Origin: Bacteroidia bacterium
Lineage (GTDB): Bacteria > Bacteroidota > Bacteroidia > Bacteroidales > F082
Length of the DNA stretch: 64,000 nt
Reading direction: 5' to 3'
Assembly: GCA_021287165.1 (NCBI GenBank)
Contig: JAJTAY010000029.1
Coordinates: forward strand, 186,001 to 250,000
Shown here: positions 9,189 through 17,986 of the stretch, in pieces
Layout of the letters: every line of letters begins with the position of its first letter
How positions within the stretch are numbered: the first letter of the stretch is position 1
Notes under the pieces: model-generated
The model's database searches: none
The model's input: only the letters and a program-made list of their open reading frames with translations
What the model was told of the DNA's origin: nothing
Position numbers and translations under genes: made by a program

Positions 9189-9200
9189 TCAAGTGGCAGA

Positions 9201-9245
9201 CAAAAAGAACCGGGCCGACCGCATGTCCGCAGTCAGCCCGGAGAA
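9201..9245 (-). terminator. Terminator of the minus-strand operon ending in the peroxidase gene
   Basis: CCGGGCCGAC (9210-9219) pairs with GTCAGCCCGG (9232-9241) with one internal mismatch. On the minus strand the stem is followed by a T-rich stretch (complement of CAAAAAGAA). It sits between convergent genes and may also stop the plus-strand transcript. Confidence 0.55.
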
Positions 9246-9272
9246 TGATTTCTTATTGTATTGAAATAAGAC

Positions 9273-9812
9273 TTAGCTGCCTTTTATCCAGCTGGTTATT
9301 TCCTTATCCAGTGGATCAGTTCTTGGGCTTAGCACTTTAACGAGCCTGCCTTGTTCGTCAATAAGATATTTTTGAAAGTTCCAGCTCACGCTACTATCCT
9401 CCACCCCATTCAGCTCTTTGGAGGTGAGCCACTTATAGAGTGGGTGCATATCGTTGCCCTTGACCGAGATTTTCGACATCATCGGAAAGCTTACCCCGTA
9501 GTTGTCGGTGCAGAAAGCCTTGATTTCGGCATTTGTTCCGGGTTCCTGACTCATAAAATTATTTGCCGGAAAACCGATGATCACAAATTTATCGCTACCA
9601 TATTGCTCGTATAGTTTTTCCAGCTTGGCATATTGAGGCGTTAAACCGCATTTTGAAGCGGTGTTTACCACCATCACCTTTTTGCCTTTCAGGCTTGATA
9701 GCGCATAAGGTTTACCATCAATATCGTTAACTACGAAATCGTGGAAGGCTTTCTGAGCATTAACCGATATGATGCCTAACAACAGTATTGAAAAGAGGAT
9801 TGCTTTTTTCAT
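9273..9812 (-). CDS. Glutathione peroxidase-like thiol peroxidase
   Basis: Thioredoxin-fold peroxidase of 179 residues with a signal-like N-terminus (ending near residue 19), so probably periplasmic. The peroxidatic Cys lies in NTASKCGLTPQ. A second Cys in AEIKAFC is placed like the resolving Cys of thioredoxin-dependent members. The Trp-Asn pair of the catalytic tetrad is present in VSWNFQKYLI. The usual FPCNQF segment, which carries the tetrad Gln, reads FPANNF here: Cys becomes Ala and Gln becomes Asn. It lies 43 bp downstream of the serine hydrolase gene and probably closes that operon. Confidence 0.9.
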   Translation of the reverse strand: MKKAILFSILLLGIISVNAQKAFHDFVVNDIDGKPYALSSLKGKKVMVVNTASKCGLTPQYAKLEKLYEQYGSDKFVIIGFPANNFMSQEPGTNAEIKAFCTDNYGVSFPMMSKISVKGNDMHPLYKWLTSKELNGVEDSSVSWNFQKYLIDEQGRLVKVLSPRTDPLDKEITSWIKGS

Positions 9813-9855
9813 TTTATGATGATTTTAACATCAAACAAAACGATAAACAAAAGGT

Positions 9856-11400
9856 TCATTTGGTCAACCTCTCCGGCGCCAGTTCGGTAAAATCGAAGTC
9901 CGGATTATCAAGGAACAGTTTCATGCGGGCCGGTTTTCCGTTGCGGTCGAGCTCGAAGGTTGCAAAACCTTTTGGCAGTGAAGGTTGCGTGACAAATTCC
10001 ATTTCGAAGGTATCGTAATGCCAATGCGTGAGTTTGGCAATGAAGTCGGGGGTTCTTTTCATCTGAAGCCACAACTGTCCGTCTTTGCGATACACCTGAA
10101 TGCTATCGTAAACCTTGCTTCCATAGAAACCTTCGTATTCCGTCAAAGCAAGCGAAGGTTTTGTGTTTTTCGTCCTGTCGGCTTCGATACGTTTGCGTTC
10201 ATCACGGCCTTTTTGTTCGTTTTCATTGCGAAGCTGGAGTATTTCTGCGCTCCAGTCGCGCTCATCGGAGGCACCAAGCAGCACATCAAGCGTTTTATAC
10301 ATCAAGGGGTAATACAAATTGGAAAGCGCATTGGTAAGTATCACAAAACCAACACCTTCTTCGGGTATCATTACGGTTTGCGAGATCATACCATCGTAGC
10401 CGCCATTATGCGTAACGATCTTCTTTCCATGATAATCGAACATGCTCCAACCCAGCCCATAGGCACGAAAATGCGTGCTTGGGAAGCGTTCGCTAAAGGA
10501 TTTACTTATTGGCAATGGGGTAATAGCTTCCTGCATTTGTCTCACACTTTCGGGCGAGAGGATCTGTTGTCCCCTGAACGTGCCGTAATTGAGATTCATC
10601 TGCAACCAGTTGGCCATTTCGGAAGCGCTGGAAATCAGCGATCCGGCAGGTCCCATATTGTCCCAGTCAACCCAGGGTATCTGTCTCAACCTGCCATCAA
10701 CATAGGTATGAGGCTGGGCAACATTGTCTTTTCCGGCCAATGCGCTCACATGCAGGGTCGAGCGGACCATACCCAGAGGAGAAAGCAGGTTTTGGGCGAC
10801 AAAATCGTCCCAAGATTGCCCTGTGATGACAGGAATCAGCTCGCCGGCTGTGATATACATGATATTGGAATAGCCAAACTGCTCCCTGAAACCGAAAGCA
10901 GGTTTCAGAAAACGCGCCTTTTCGATGACTTCGCGCCGCGAATAGGTGCTGCCGTACCAGATTAGGTCGCCCGAGAAGGTCTTCAAACCCGAACGATGCG
11001 TGAGCAAATCGCGCACGGTCATCTGATCAGAAACCCAGGAATCGTAGAGTGAGAACCATGGAAGGTATTTACGGACCTTGTCGCTCCATGCAACTTTATT
11101 TTGTTCGGCAAGCATGGCAAGTGCAGCAGCAGTAAATGCCTTTGTGTTGCTGGCCACGGCAAACAGCGTGTTCTCGTCCACAGCCTGTTTGGTGGTTATA
11201 TCCGTTATGCCAAAGCCGCGGGCATAGATGAGATCACTGGTACTTACAATAGCCACGGACATGCCCGGAACGTTCCAGTCGGCAAGGGCTTTGGCGTAGT
11301 ATTGGTCAAGCTTCTGAATAGTCTTGTTGTCGGGCTGAGCCTGAACAAAAACAGAAAACAGGATGAAAATCAGGACGAATTTTAAATGCAAAAATCTCAT
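9856..11400 (-). CDS. Serine hydrolase, beta-lactamase/class C penicillin-binding family
   Basis: Secreted or periplasmic hydrolase of 514 residues. The signal peptide ends near VQAQ (residue ~22). The acyl-enzyme motif SxxK appears as ASNTKAFTA and the YxN-like motif as YSN in FGYSNIMYI. The sequence THNGGYDGM resembles the third active-site strand (HxG). After the ~370-residue catalytic domain there is a C-terminal beta domain like DUF3471. The start is taken at the ATG at 11400, two bases after the sirtuin stop, rather than at an upstream TTG. Substrates of such enzymes range from D-amino-acid peptides to esters; there is no reason to call it an antibiotic-resistance enzyme. Confidence 0.88.
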   Translation of the reverse strand: MRFLHLKFVLIFILFSVFVQAQPDNKTIQKLDQYYAKALADWNVPGMSVAIVSTSDLIYARGFGITDITTKQAVDENTLFAVASNTKAFTAAALAMLAEQNKVAWSDKVRKYLPWFSLYDSWVSDQMTVRDLLTHRSGLKTFSGDLIWYGSTYSRREVIEKARFLKPAFGFREQFGYSNIMYITAGELIPVITGQSWDDFVAQNLLSPLGMVRSTLHVSALAGKDNVAQPHTYVDGRLRQIPWVDWDNMGPAGSLISSASEMANWLQMNLNYGTFRGQQILSPESVRQMQEAITPLPISKSFSERFPSTHFRAYGLGWSMFDYHGKKIVTHNGGYDGMISQTVMIPEEGVGFVILTNALSNLYYPLMYKTLDVLLGASDERDWSAEILQLRNENEQKGRDERKRIEADRTKNTKPSLALTEYEGFYGSKVYDSIQVYRKDGQLWLQMKRTPDFIAKLTHWHYDTFEMEFVTQPSLPKGFATFELDRNGKPARMKLFLDNPDFDFTELAPERLTK

Positions 11401-11402
11401 TA

Positions 11403-12155
11403 TCAATTTTTTATTTCGTTAATTAATTTTTCTACCACAGGCAGGAAAATCCCTGACTTTTCACGGATGATCAGATTGCTGACGTTTGAGCTGTAGAGGG
11501 ATGGTTCGGTATTGATTTCAATAATAAATGCCCCGTTGGATGATGCGACAACAGGAAGCTGGTTGGCCGGTTGCACTTCACCTGAAGTACCTATAATGAG
11601 CATGCAATCGCAGGCTGAAGCTTCATCGAAGGCGTCGCGGTAGGCCTCATGCGGTATGCCCTCGCCAAAAAAAATAAAGTCAGGTTTTAAAAGCCCGCCG
11701 CATTTGGGGCAGGATGGCACAGGTCTGGAGATCAAAATGGGGTCGACGGGGTATTGCCGCTCGCAATCGAGACAAATGATGCGCTGGGCATTTCCATGAA
11801 ACTCAACGACAGACGAAGAGCCAGCCTCCTGGTGAAGATTATCAATGTTTTGGGTAATGACGCGTTGAAGAATGCCCTGCGATTGCCAGCGGGCCAGGGT
11901 TTGGTGTGCAGGATTAGGTCGGGCTCCCCGAAACTTTCCGTAAAACAATTCCTTGATTGCTGCCCACGATTTTTCAGGATTAAGAATGAAAAAACCGATC
12001 TCGAGCAGTTTCGGATCGTACTTATCCCAAATACCATCGCTCCCCCTGAAAGGAGGAATCCCGCTTTCGACAGATATACCGGCTCCCGTAAAGGCTACCA
12101 CATGCTTGCTGCGAAGGAGCGCCTGAGCGGTTTGCTTTACCTGGTTCGAATACAT
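11403..12155 (-). CDS. Sir2-family NAD-dependent protein deacylase
   Basis: Cytoplasmic sirtuin of 250 residues that removes acetyl or other acyl groups from lysines using NAD+. The Rossmann motif is GAGISVESGIPPFRG, the catalytic region is TQNIDNLHQEAG followed by the catalytic His in VEFHGN, and the zinc site has two cysteine pairs (CLDCE and CPKCG). The ATG at 12155 is preferred over a TTG two codons upstream. It lies between the guanine deaminase gene (3-bp gap) and the serine hydrolase gene (2-bp gap), so translation is probably coupled. Confidence 0.93.
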   Translation of the reverse strand: MYSNQVKQTAQALLRSKHVVAFTGAGISVESGIPPFRGSDGIWDKYDPKLLEIGFFILNPEKSWAAIKELFYGKFRGARPNPAHQTLARWQSQGILQRVITQNIDNLHQEAGSSSVVEFHGNAQRIICLDCERQYPVDPILISRPVPSCPKCGGLLKPDFIFFGEGIPHEAYRDAFDEASACDCMLIIGTSGEVQPANQLPVVASSNGAFIIEINTEPSLYSSNVSNLIIREKSGIFLPVVEKLINEIKN

Positions 12156-12157
12156 TA

Positions 12158-12628
12158 TCAATATGGAATTTTATTTTCGCTTTTTATCCACTCCTCAAAA
12201 ACCTTAACTGCTTCATCGCCCAGCAAGGTTTTGGCCGGCAGTTTTCTCTCTGACGACTGCAATGATATCTGCTCATAGAGGTAGGCATCGTCGAAACCGG
12301 CATTTGCTGCATCAAAGCGAGAGGCTGCATAATACAATTTACTGATTCGTGCCCAGTATATTGCACTAAGACACATCGGGCATGGCTCGCAGCTGGAATA
12401 GATGGTGCAGCCCTCAAGCGAATAAGTTCCCAGATTGCGGCAGGCATCTCGAATGGCCACCACCTCGGCATGTGCCGTTGGGTCGTTGGACGAAGTGACC
12501 TTGTTTCTGCCCAAGCCTACGATCTTGCCATTCTTTACAACGACAGCGCCAAAAGGTCCCCCTTCCCCACTGTAAACATTGCTTTCGGCAAGTTTAATTG
12601 CCTCAAGCATATAAGTTTCATCTTTCAT
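12158..12628 (-). CDS. guaD: Guanine deaminase-type nucleoside/base deaminase
   Basis: Zinc deaminase of the cytidine-deaminase fold, 156 residues. The zinc and proton-shuttle residues are in TAHAEVVAI and EPCPMC. The overall pattern (GGPFGAVVVK, TSSNDPTAHAEV, AIYWAR, AGFDDAYLYE) closely follows Bacillus guanine deaminase, which converts guanine to xanthine, rather than tRNA adenosine deaminase TadA. The C-terminal extension SERKLPAKTL also fits GuaD. It is encoded between aat and the sirtuin gene in a tight minus-strand operon. Confidence 0.85.
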   Translation of the reverse strand: MKDETYMLEAIKLAESNVYSGEGGPFGAVVVKNGKIVGLGRNKVTSSNDPTAHAEVVAIRDACRNLGTYSLEGCTIYSSCEPCPMCLSAIYWARISKLYYAASRFDAANAGFDDAYLYEQISLQSSERKLPAKTLLGDEAVKVFEEWIKSENKIPY

Positions 12629-12654
12629 GTAGCTTAATTATTCTCAGCTGAAAT

Positions 12655-13365
12655 TTAGAGGCCTAAATTTACAAATTGTTGCTCAGGGCTGTTCCACTTT
12701 CCTATAAGCGTTGGCTTTTTTATGGCTTTTTCAAGCATTTGAAGAAATTCAGCCCTGGGCCGGGGATATGCTCCAAGACTGGCCAGATGCGATGTTTCCT
12801 GTTGTGCATCGATAAGCAGAAAATTGTGCGCTTTCAGAAATCCTGCCAATGCTATAAAAGCTGCTTTTGAAGCATTTGAAACTATGTGAAACATGCTTTC
12901 GCCGAAAAAACATGCACCCAGTGAAAGACCATAAAGCCCTCCTGCAAGTTTTCCATCCTTCCACGCCTCAACGGAATGGGCAAGACCTAACTGATGCAGT
13001 TTTATAAATGCATCCATGATCTCGTCAGTAATCCAGGTTCCTGAATAGCCGATGCGCCTTGGCGAGGCACAGCCTTGTAATACCTGAGTAAATGATGTAT
13101 CAAATCGTATCTCAAAAAACCTGTCGCGCATTACTTTTCGCATTGATTTTGAGATGTAAACCTCTTCTGGCCGAAGCATCATTCGTGGATCGGGCGACCA
13201 CCACAGCAGCGGCTCGCCAGGCTCTGACCATGGAAAAATGCCTTTGACATAGGCATTTAATAAGCGCTCAGGACGCAGGTCGCCGCCCATGGCAAGTAAG
13301 CCCATGCCTGTTGCCTTATTAGCGGGCGGAAACCTTAACGAATCGTCCAGCCTGTAAACGGGCAT
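12655..13365 (-). CDS. aat: Leucyl/phenylalanyl-tRNA-protein transferase
   Basis: Adds Leu or Phe from charged tRNA to proteins with N-terminal Arg or Lys, marking them for ClpS/ClpAP in the bacterial N-end rule pathway. At 236 residues it has typical length. Diagnostic segments are GLLAMGGDL (~22-30), YVKGIFPW (~39-46), LLWWSPDPRM (~53-62) and the C-terminal LIDAQQETSHLASLGA. It lies 9 bp downstream of the secreted arginine deiminase gene and 26 bp upstream of guaD. ClpS and ClpA are not encoded in the window. Confidence 0.96.
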   Translation of the reverse strand: MPVYRLDDSLRFPPANKATGMGLLAMGGDLRPERLLNAYVKGIFPWSEPGEPLLWWSPDPRMMLRPEEVYISKSMRKVMRDRFFEIRFDTSFTQVLQGCASPRRIGYSGTWITDEIMDAFIKLHQLGLAHSVEAWKDGKLAGGLYGLSLGACFFGESMFHIVSNASKAAFIALAGFLKAHNFLLIDAQQETSHLASLGAYPRPRAEFLQMLEKAIKKPTLIGKWNSPEQQFVNLGL

Positions 13366-13374
13366 CGGACAGAA

Positions 13375-15018
13375 TTACTTTGTTATAATCAATTGATTGT
13401 TAAACACCTGATCACCTGAGCGAACGTTGAGGATATATACGCCGGGTTTGAGTTCCGGTTGAATCATAACACCAGGCTGGTAATCGTCGGCAGCGTAAAC
13501 ATGTCTTCCGCTCCGGTCGTAAATGCTGAGCTGCACAATACTGTTGTTTTCGGGCAAATGGACATAGAAGCCATTGTTTGAGGGCTGTGGGAAAATGTGC
13601 AGGCGATTTTTTAGGGTAATTTCCGGTGTTGTTACAGCCTGATCGAACCAGAAAGTAAAATTACCTGCAGGGGCGGCAAGCGGGTATGTAACATTGCCAT
13701 GAGCAGTAACCGCTTCGAGGTAATAGCTCACGGTATCGCCGGGCAACAAGCCCTGAATGATGCCCATATTCTCGGGGCATGCCATATAAACGGGTACTCT
13801 TGTGTATTCAGTTTGTTGATTTTTCTTGTAATACAGCCACATACGCTGTATGGAGGAGGTGGAAGAACAAGTGTTGTAGATATAAAAATCAGGCGAATAG
13901 GTTTGAGCACCAGTCACCTTACGGTGTGTGATGCGGGCAAATTTTGGAGCAGGCACTTCGCGGGTTATGCAATGGACGGCGCCGCCCAGCGTGGTTAAGT
14001 TGCGCGAATCGACCATCACGATCTTGTAGCCTGGCATGGCCTGCTCGTAAATCTGTTTGGCCAGATTGTCGTATTCAGGGAGATTGTAGGAAGGGACAAT
14101 CACCGTATTGTTGATAATGAGCGAGTTGGTGTAGGTTCTCATCTCATCGTTTTGTGTTGTCGCCCAGGTCCCATTGGCTTTGGGTGGCGCCGGAATACGG
14201 ATGATGGTATAAGGTTTGCCAAAGGCATTGAGCAGACTGCGCAAATAGATCACATTTTGCTCAATTACGGGGTAATCCGGCAGATGTTCGGGGTAAGAAG
14301 AAACCAAAATAGTCTCGTAATCAAGCACCTTCATCCACATATCAATATGTTTCCAGATGCCTCCGCCTGAGTTATTAAGGTTTTCGAGAAACACAAAATC
14401 GTCCACCTGAAAGCGGTCAATGAAAATATTGCGGAGCATGGCCGCGGTGTACTGTGGATTTTGGGTGAGTACGCGCTTGGAGGCAAATCCGCGCTTAAGT
14501 CCGTCGAACATCAGATTGCCCCCTTCTATCTGAATGGGAAAGTTTTGCTTCTGCCAAGCCCATTGTCTGGCCAGTTGCGAGGGAATCGAGTCATCTTTTG
14601 GGCGGCCATAGGCGTTATAGCCCATATCGACGATAAACCTTTCGGAACCCTGACCGAAGTCACCGTATAAGACTGCCGGACCAAAGTCCCTGATCCATAG
14701 CGTTTCGGTCCAGCCGGGAACAAAGTATAAGTTTAATGGCAGCACGCCCCTGCTGTATAGATAGCTGCGAATTTGAGCCGTATCGTAGGGTGCCTGACCC
14801 GGGTAATAGATAATCCAGACTTTGCCGGCCTGCTGCGCGGCTTTTGTAATATTGGCGGTAATAGAGTCGCGCGCCGGTGCATAATCCCAAACCAGCAGCA
14901 CCCCCTCATTTTTTTCAAATTCGGCAGGATTTATAACAGCCACCTGAGCCAGGGATGAGGCGGCACCCAAAAAGGTAAAAGCCAGAATAATGAAGTTTCG
15001 CGTAAACGATTTTATCAT
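13375..15018 (-). CDS. Secreted PPAD-like arginine deiminase with T9SS sorting domain
   Basis: Guanidino-group-modifying enzyme (agmatine/peptidylarginine deiminase superfamily), 547 residues. A signal peptide ends at about SSLAQ (residue 25). The catalytic set is complete: Asp111 (WIRDFGP), His224 and Asp226 (KHIDMW), Asn298 (TYTNSLI) and Cys350 (GAVHC). Residues ~365-460 look like an Ig-type beta domain, and ~475-547 form a type A T9SS C-terminal sorting domain. This order, length and motif spacing match Porphyromonas gingivalis PPAD, which citrullinates C-terminal arginines, rather than cytosolic agmatine deiminases (about 340-370 residues, no signal). The start is the ATG at 15018; an upstream TTG at 15033 gives a poorer signal. 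It is the first gene of the operon running to the peroxidase gene. The peptide substrate is inferred. Confidence 0.85.
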   Translation of the reverse strand: MIKSFTRNFIILAFTFLGAASSLAQVAVINPAEFEKNEGVLLVWDYAPARDSITANITKAAQQAGKVWIIYYPGQAPYDTAQIRSYLYSRGVLPLNLYFVPGWTETLWIRDFGPAVLYGDFGQGSERFIVDMGYNAYGRPKDDSIPSQLARQWAWQKQNFPIQIEGGNLMFDGLKRGFASKRVLTQNPQYTAAMLRNIFIDRFQVDDFVFLENLNNSGGGIWKHIDMWMKVLDYETILVSSYPEHLPDYPVIEQNVIYLRSLLNAFGKPYTIIRIPAPPKANGTWATTQNDEMRTYTNSLIINNTVIVPSYNLPEYDNLAKQIYEQAMPGYKIVMVDSRNLTTLGGAVHCITREVPAPKFARITHRKVTGAQTYSPDFYIYNTCSSTSSIQRMWLYYKKNQQTEYTRVPVYMACPENMGIIQGLLPGDTVSYYLEAVTAHGNVTYPLAAPAGNFTFWFDQAVTTPEITLKNRLHIFPQPSNNGFYVHLPENNSIVQLSIYDRSGRHVYAADDYQPGVMIQPELKPGVYILNVRSGDQVFNNQLIITK

Positions 15019-15114
15019 AAGCCAGATGATCAATCTTATTGAATTACAAAAGGTTTGATGTGCCGAAAATAAACAAAATTCATTTACGCACTTTTGCGGC
15101 CAGGTTCTCGTTTG

Positions 15115-15612
15115 CTATTGTATTCGCCTGAGTGTCCGAAACCAGCCTTTCAATCCCCTTTCGGCATCCTCGAAAGCTTCCTCATTTTCCAGTGCCCATT
15201 CGTTATCGCGTATTTGTGGAAAACGGGTGTCGCCTTCAAAATCATGATCAAGCAGTGTAAGTTCAAGGCAGCAGGCCAATGGAAGAAACTGTCGGTAGAT
15301 GTCCCCTCCTCCAATGATAAAAAGTTTGCTTTCGCTGGCCATTTTCAGCGCTTCATCAAGACCACTCATCACCACTACGCCCTCAGGAAATTTTCTTTCA
15401 GAGCGGCTTAGCACAACGTTCCTCCGGCCGGGCAGCGGTCTGTTGGGTAAGGATTCAAACGTTTTTCGGCCCATTACTACCGTGTGACCCATCGTTAGTT
15501 TGCGAAAGCGTTTGAGATCGCCGGGTAGATGCCAGGGCAGTTTATTATCGGCCCCAATGGTGCCATTGCGCGCCATGGCAACGATGATCACTATATTACA
15601 GGGCTTTGTCAT
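15115..15612 (-). CDS. folA: Dihydrofolate reductase
   Basis: Reduces dihydrofolate to tetrahydrofolate with NADPH, regenerating the cofactor consumed by thymidylate synthase. At 165 residues it has standard length. The folate and NADPH sites are visible in [16 protein letters not shown] (~22-37), [12 protein letters not shown] (~45-56) and [13 protein letters not shown]. Its ATG overlaps the thyA stop by 4 bp, so translation is coupled. It is last in the nucleotide operon. Confidence 0.96.
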   Translation of the reverse strand: MTKPCNIVIIVAMARNGTIGADNKLPWHLPGDLKRFRKLTMGHTVVMGRKTFESLPNRPLPGRRNVVLSRSERKFPEGVVVMSGLDEALKMASESKLFIIGGGDIYRQFLPLACCLELTLLDHDFEGDTRFPQIRDNEWALENEEAFEDAERGLKGWFRTLRRIQ

Positions 15613-16433
15613 ATCGCGATATCGCCTTTTATGTGTGGATGAGGGTCGTAGCCGGATAAAGTGAAATCTTCGAATTTAAAGTCGAAAATGTTTTTCACTT
15701 CAGGGTTCAGTGTCATGGTTGGCAATGGCCTTGGTTCGCGGCTGAGTTGAAGCTTTACCTGCTCAAGATGGTTCAGATAAATATGAGCGTCGCCTAATGT
15801 GAGAATGAATTCGCCTGGCTTGAGCGAGCATACATGTGCAATCATCATTGTTAACAGCGCGTAGGAGGCGATATTGAAAGGCACTCCGAGGAAAATATCT
15901 GCGCTGCGCTGATACATCTGACACGAAAGTTTCCCCTCGGCCACATAAAACTGAAACATGGCATGGCAGGGTGGCAAAGCAGCCTTTCCCAAAGCAACAT
16001 TTTCGCTGAACGTTTTGCCGGCTAAAGGCAAAACCGATGGGTTCCATGCCGATACGAGATGACGGCGGCTGTCGGGATTTTTCTTAATGCCCTCGATAAG
16101 CTGACTGATCTGATCAATGCCTTCGCCGTTCCAGTTGCGCCATTGCGCACCGTAAATCGGGCCAAGATTGCCATCTTTGTCGGCCCATTCGTCCCAAATG
16201 GTCACCTTGTTCTGGTTGAGATAGCCGATATTGGTATCTCCCTTCAGAAACCAGAGCAATTCGTGGATAATTGAGCGCGTATGGAGTTTCTTGGTGGTAA
16301 GCAGCGGAAAACCCTCGCTCAGATCAAAGCGCATCTGATGTCCGAATATGCTGATGGTGCCAGTGCCTGTGCGGTCGCTTTTTTGCACGCCTTTATCAAG
16401 CACCAGCTGAAGCAGATCTAAGTATTGACGCAT
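15609..16433 (-). CDS. thyA: Thymidylate synthase
   Basis: Methylates dUMP to dTMP using methylene-tetrahydrofolate. At 274 residues it has the typical ThyA length. The catalytic Cys is in [11 protein letters not shown], and the dUMP site includes [14 protein letters not shown] and the C-terminal [12 protein letters not shown]. It lies 14 bp after the nucleoside transporter gene and overlaps folA by 4 bp. Confidence 0.98.
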   Translation of the reverse strand: MRQYLDLLQLVLDKGVQKSDRTGTGTISIFGHQMRFDLSEGFPLLTTKKLHTRSIIHELLWFLKGDTNIGYLNQNKVTIWDEWADKDGNLGPIYGAQWRNWNGEGIDQISQLIEGIKKNPDSRRHLVSAWNPSVLPLAGKTFSENVALGKAALPPCHAMFQFYVAEGKLSCQMYQRSADIFLGVPFNIASYALLTMMIAHVCSLKPGEFILTLGDAHIYLNHLEQVKLQLSREPRPLPTMTLNPEVKNIFDFKFEDFTLSGYDPHPHIKGDIAI

Positions 16434-16447
16434 TTAAAATTAGTGAA

Positions 16448-17977
16448 TTATCCGATGAGCATTCCAATGATTGTTGCCGAAAGCAGCGAAGCAAGTGTTC
16501 CGCCCAGCAGTGCCCTGATACCCAGTTTTGACAATAGTACACGCTGGTTTGGTGCGAGCGAGCCAATGCCTCCGATCTGAATGCCAATGGAAGCAAAGTT
16601 GGCAAATCCGCAGAGCATATAGGTGGCCATGATCACGCTTTTAGGGTCGCTGAAGGCATTGATAGCCTTGAGTTCGGCAAGACTGACGTAGCCGATGAAT
16701 TCCGTCATTATCACCTTTTCGCCCAGAAGACGGCCAACAAGCGTAATATCAGGTGTGCTTATACCAATGAGCCACATGATGGGTGCAAATAAATAACCCA
16801 GCATAAACTGCAGCGAGAGTTCATTGTAGCGGCCATCCGACCATTGGGCAATGTTATCGTTGAGGTTCAGCAAATCGCCAAACCAAATGCTGATGTGGTT
16901 GAACATGGCAATAAAGGCAATGAAAACGAGCAACATGGCTGCAACATTCACAGCAAGTTTAAGGCCTTCGGTAGTGCCGTTGCTGATGGCATCGAGCACA
17001 TTGCTACCGATTTGTTCTTTGCTTACATCCAGCGTTTTGTCGATCGACTCGGTTTGCGGAACCAAAATTTTTGCAACCACGATGGCGCCGGGAGCGGCCA
17101 TAACCGAAGCGGCAAGGAGGTGCTTGGCAAATAGTAATCTTTGCTCAGGATCGTCGCCACCCAGAAATGCAATGTACACAGCTAATACGCCGCCTGCCAG
17201 CGTTGCCATGCCGCCGAGCATCACCAGCATAATTTCCGACTTGTTCATTTTGGGCAGATAGGCTTTAATCATCAGCGGAGCCTCTGTTTGACCAAGAAAA
17301 ATATTACCGGCCACCGAGAGGCTTTCAGCTCCTGAAAGGTTCATCAGTCTTACCATGGCCCAGGCCATACCCTTGACTATCTTCTGAATTATACCCAGAT
17401 AGAAAAGCAAACTGGTAAGGGCCGAGAAGAAAATGATGGTCGGAAGAATCTGGACGGCAAAGTTTTGAAGCGACGATTCTATTTCGTTGGAAACAAAGCT
17501 TCTGAACAAAAACAATGTTCCGGCTTTGGTAAAATCGAGCACGAGGACAAACAAATGCCCGAAAAACTCGAAAAACGTTTTGATAAAAGGCACGAAAAGC
17601 ACACCCAGGGCCAGACCAAGTTGCAACAGAAGTCCAATGCCCACCACTTTCCAGTTTACGGCCTTTCGGTTAACACTGAAAACCCATGCAATGCCAATAA
17701 GCACAAGCATGCCGAGCAATCCTCGCAGTACGGTAATCAGGCTGAAACCGGATCTGCGCTCCATATCCAGAATGTTCTTTTTATCGGCTGATGCGCTCTG
17801 GGTTTCCGCATTAGGCGTACTTGTCAATTCCAGGGTATCGGCAACCGCCGATGTCTGGCCTACGCTCACCAATGCTGAAGCGCTGTCGTTTGGAGAGGCC
17901 TGCTGGGCTTGTAAAAACAAAAAAGAGGCTAAGAGCCCCGAAATCAGAAGTGTTAACTTCAAAAATCTTCCAGTCAT
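16448..17977 (-). CDS. CNT-family concentrative nucleoside transporter
   Basis: Inner-membrane nucleoside importer driven by a cation gradient, 509 residues. The CNT core begins near residue 80. Signatures include LGQTEAPLMIKAYL with LNKSE-like KMNKSEIMLVMLGGMATLAGG, and the C-terminal MLCGFANFASIGIQIGGIGSLAP. Unlike the ~400-residue E. coli NupC, it begins with a signal-peptide-like segment (MTGRFLKLT...FLQAQ, about 24 residues) followed by a ~50-residue Ser/Thr/Ala-rich linker, probably periplasmic. It lies 9 bp after the bifunctional nuclease gene and 14 bp before thyA, suggesting import of (deoxy)nucleosides to feed the dTMP branch. Confidence 0.92.
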   Translation of the reverse strand: MTGRFLKLTLLISGLLASFLFLQAQQASPNDSASALVSVGQTSAVADTLELTSTPNAETQSASADKKNILDMERRSGFSLITVLRGLLGMLVLIGIAWVFSVNRKAVNWKVVGIGLLLQLGLALGVLFVPFIKTFFEFFGHLFVLVLDFTKAGTLFLFRSFVSNEIESSLQNFAVQILPTIIFFSALTSLLFYLGIIQKIVKGMAWAMVRLMNLSGAESLSVAGNIFLGQTEAPLMIKAYLPKMNKSEIMLVMLGGMATLAGGVLAVYIAFLGGDDPEQRLLFAKHLLAASVMAAPGAIVVAKILVPQTESIDKTLDVSKEQIGSNVLDAISNGTTEGLKLAVNVAAMLLVFIAFIAMFNHISIWFGDLLNLNDNIAQWSDGRYNELSLQFMLGYLFAPIMWLIGISTPDITLVGRLLGEKVIMTEFIGYVSLAELKAINAFSDPKSVIMATYMLCGFANFASIGIQIGGIGSLAPNQRVLLSKLGIRALLGGTLASLLSATIIGMLIG

Positions 17978-17986
17978 GGTATTGTG

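Noticed and set aside
9856..11400. Antibiotic-resistance beta-lactamase
   Set aside because: SxxK serine hydrolases of this length with a DUF3471-like tail are usually peptidases or esterases; nothing points to beta-lactam hydrolysis.
15018..15033. TTG at 15033 as start of the PPAD-like gene
   Set aside because: The internal ATG at 15018 gives a better signal peptide (positive residues directly before the hydrophobic core). Similar upstream TTG starts for the sirtuin, serine hydrolase, flavodiiron, DUF2490, beta-barrel and ppc genes were rejected for the same reason.
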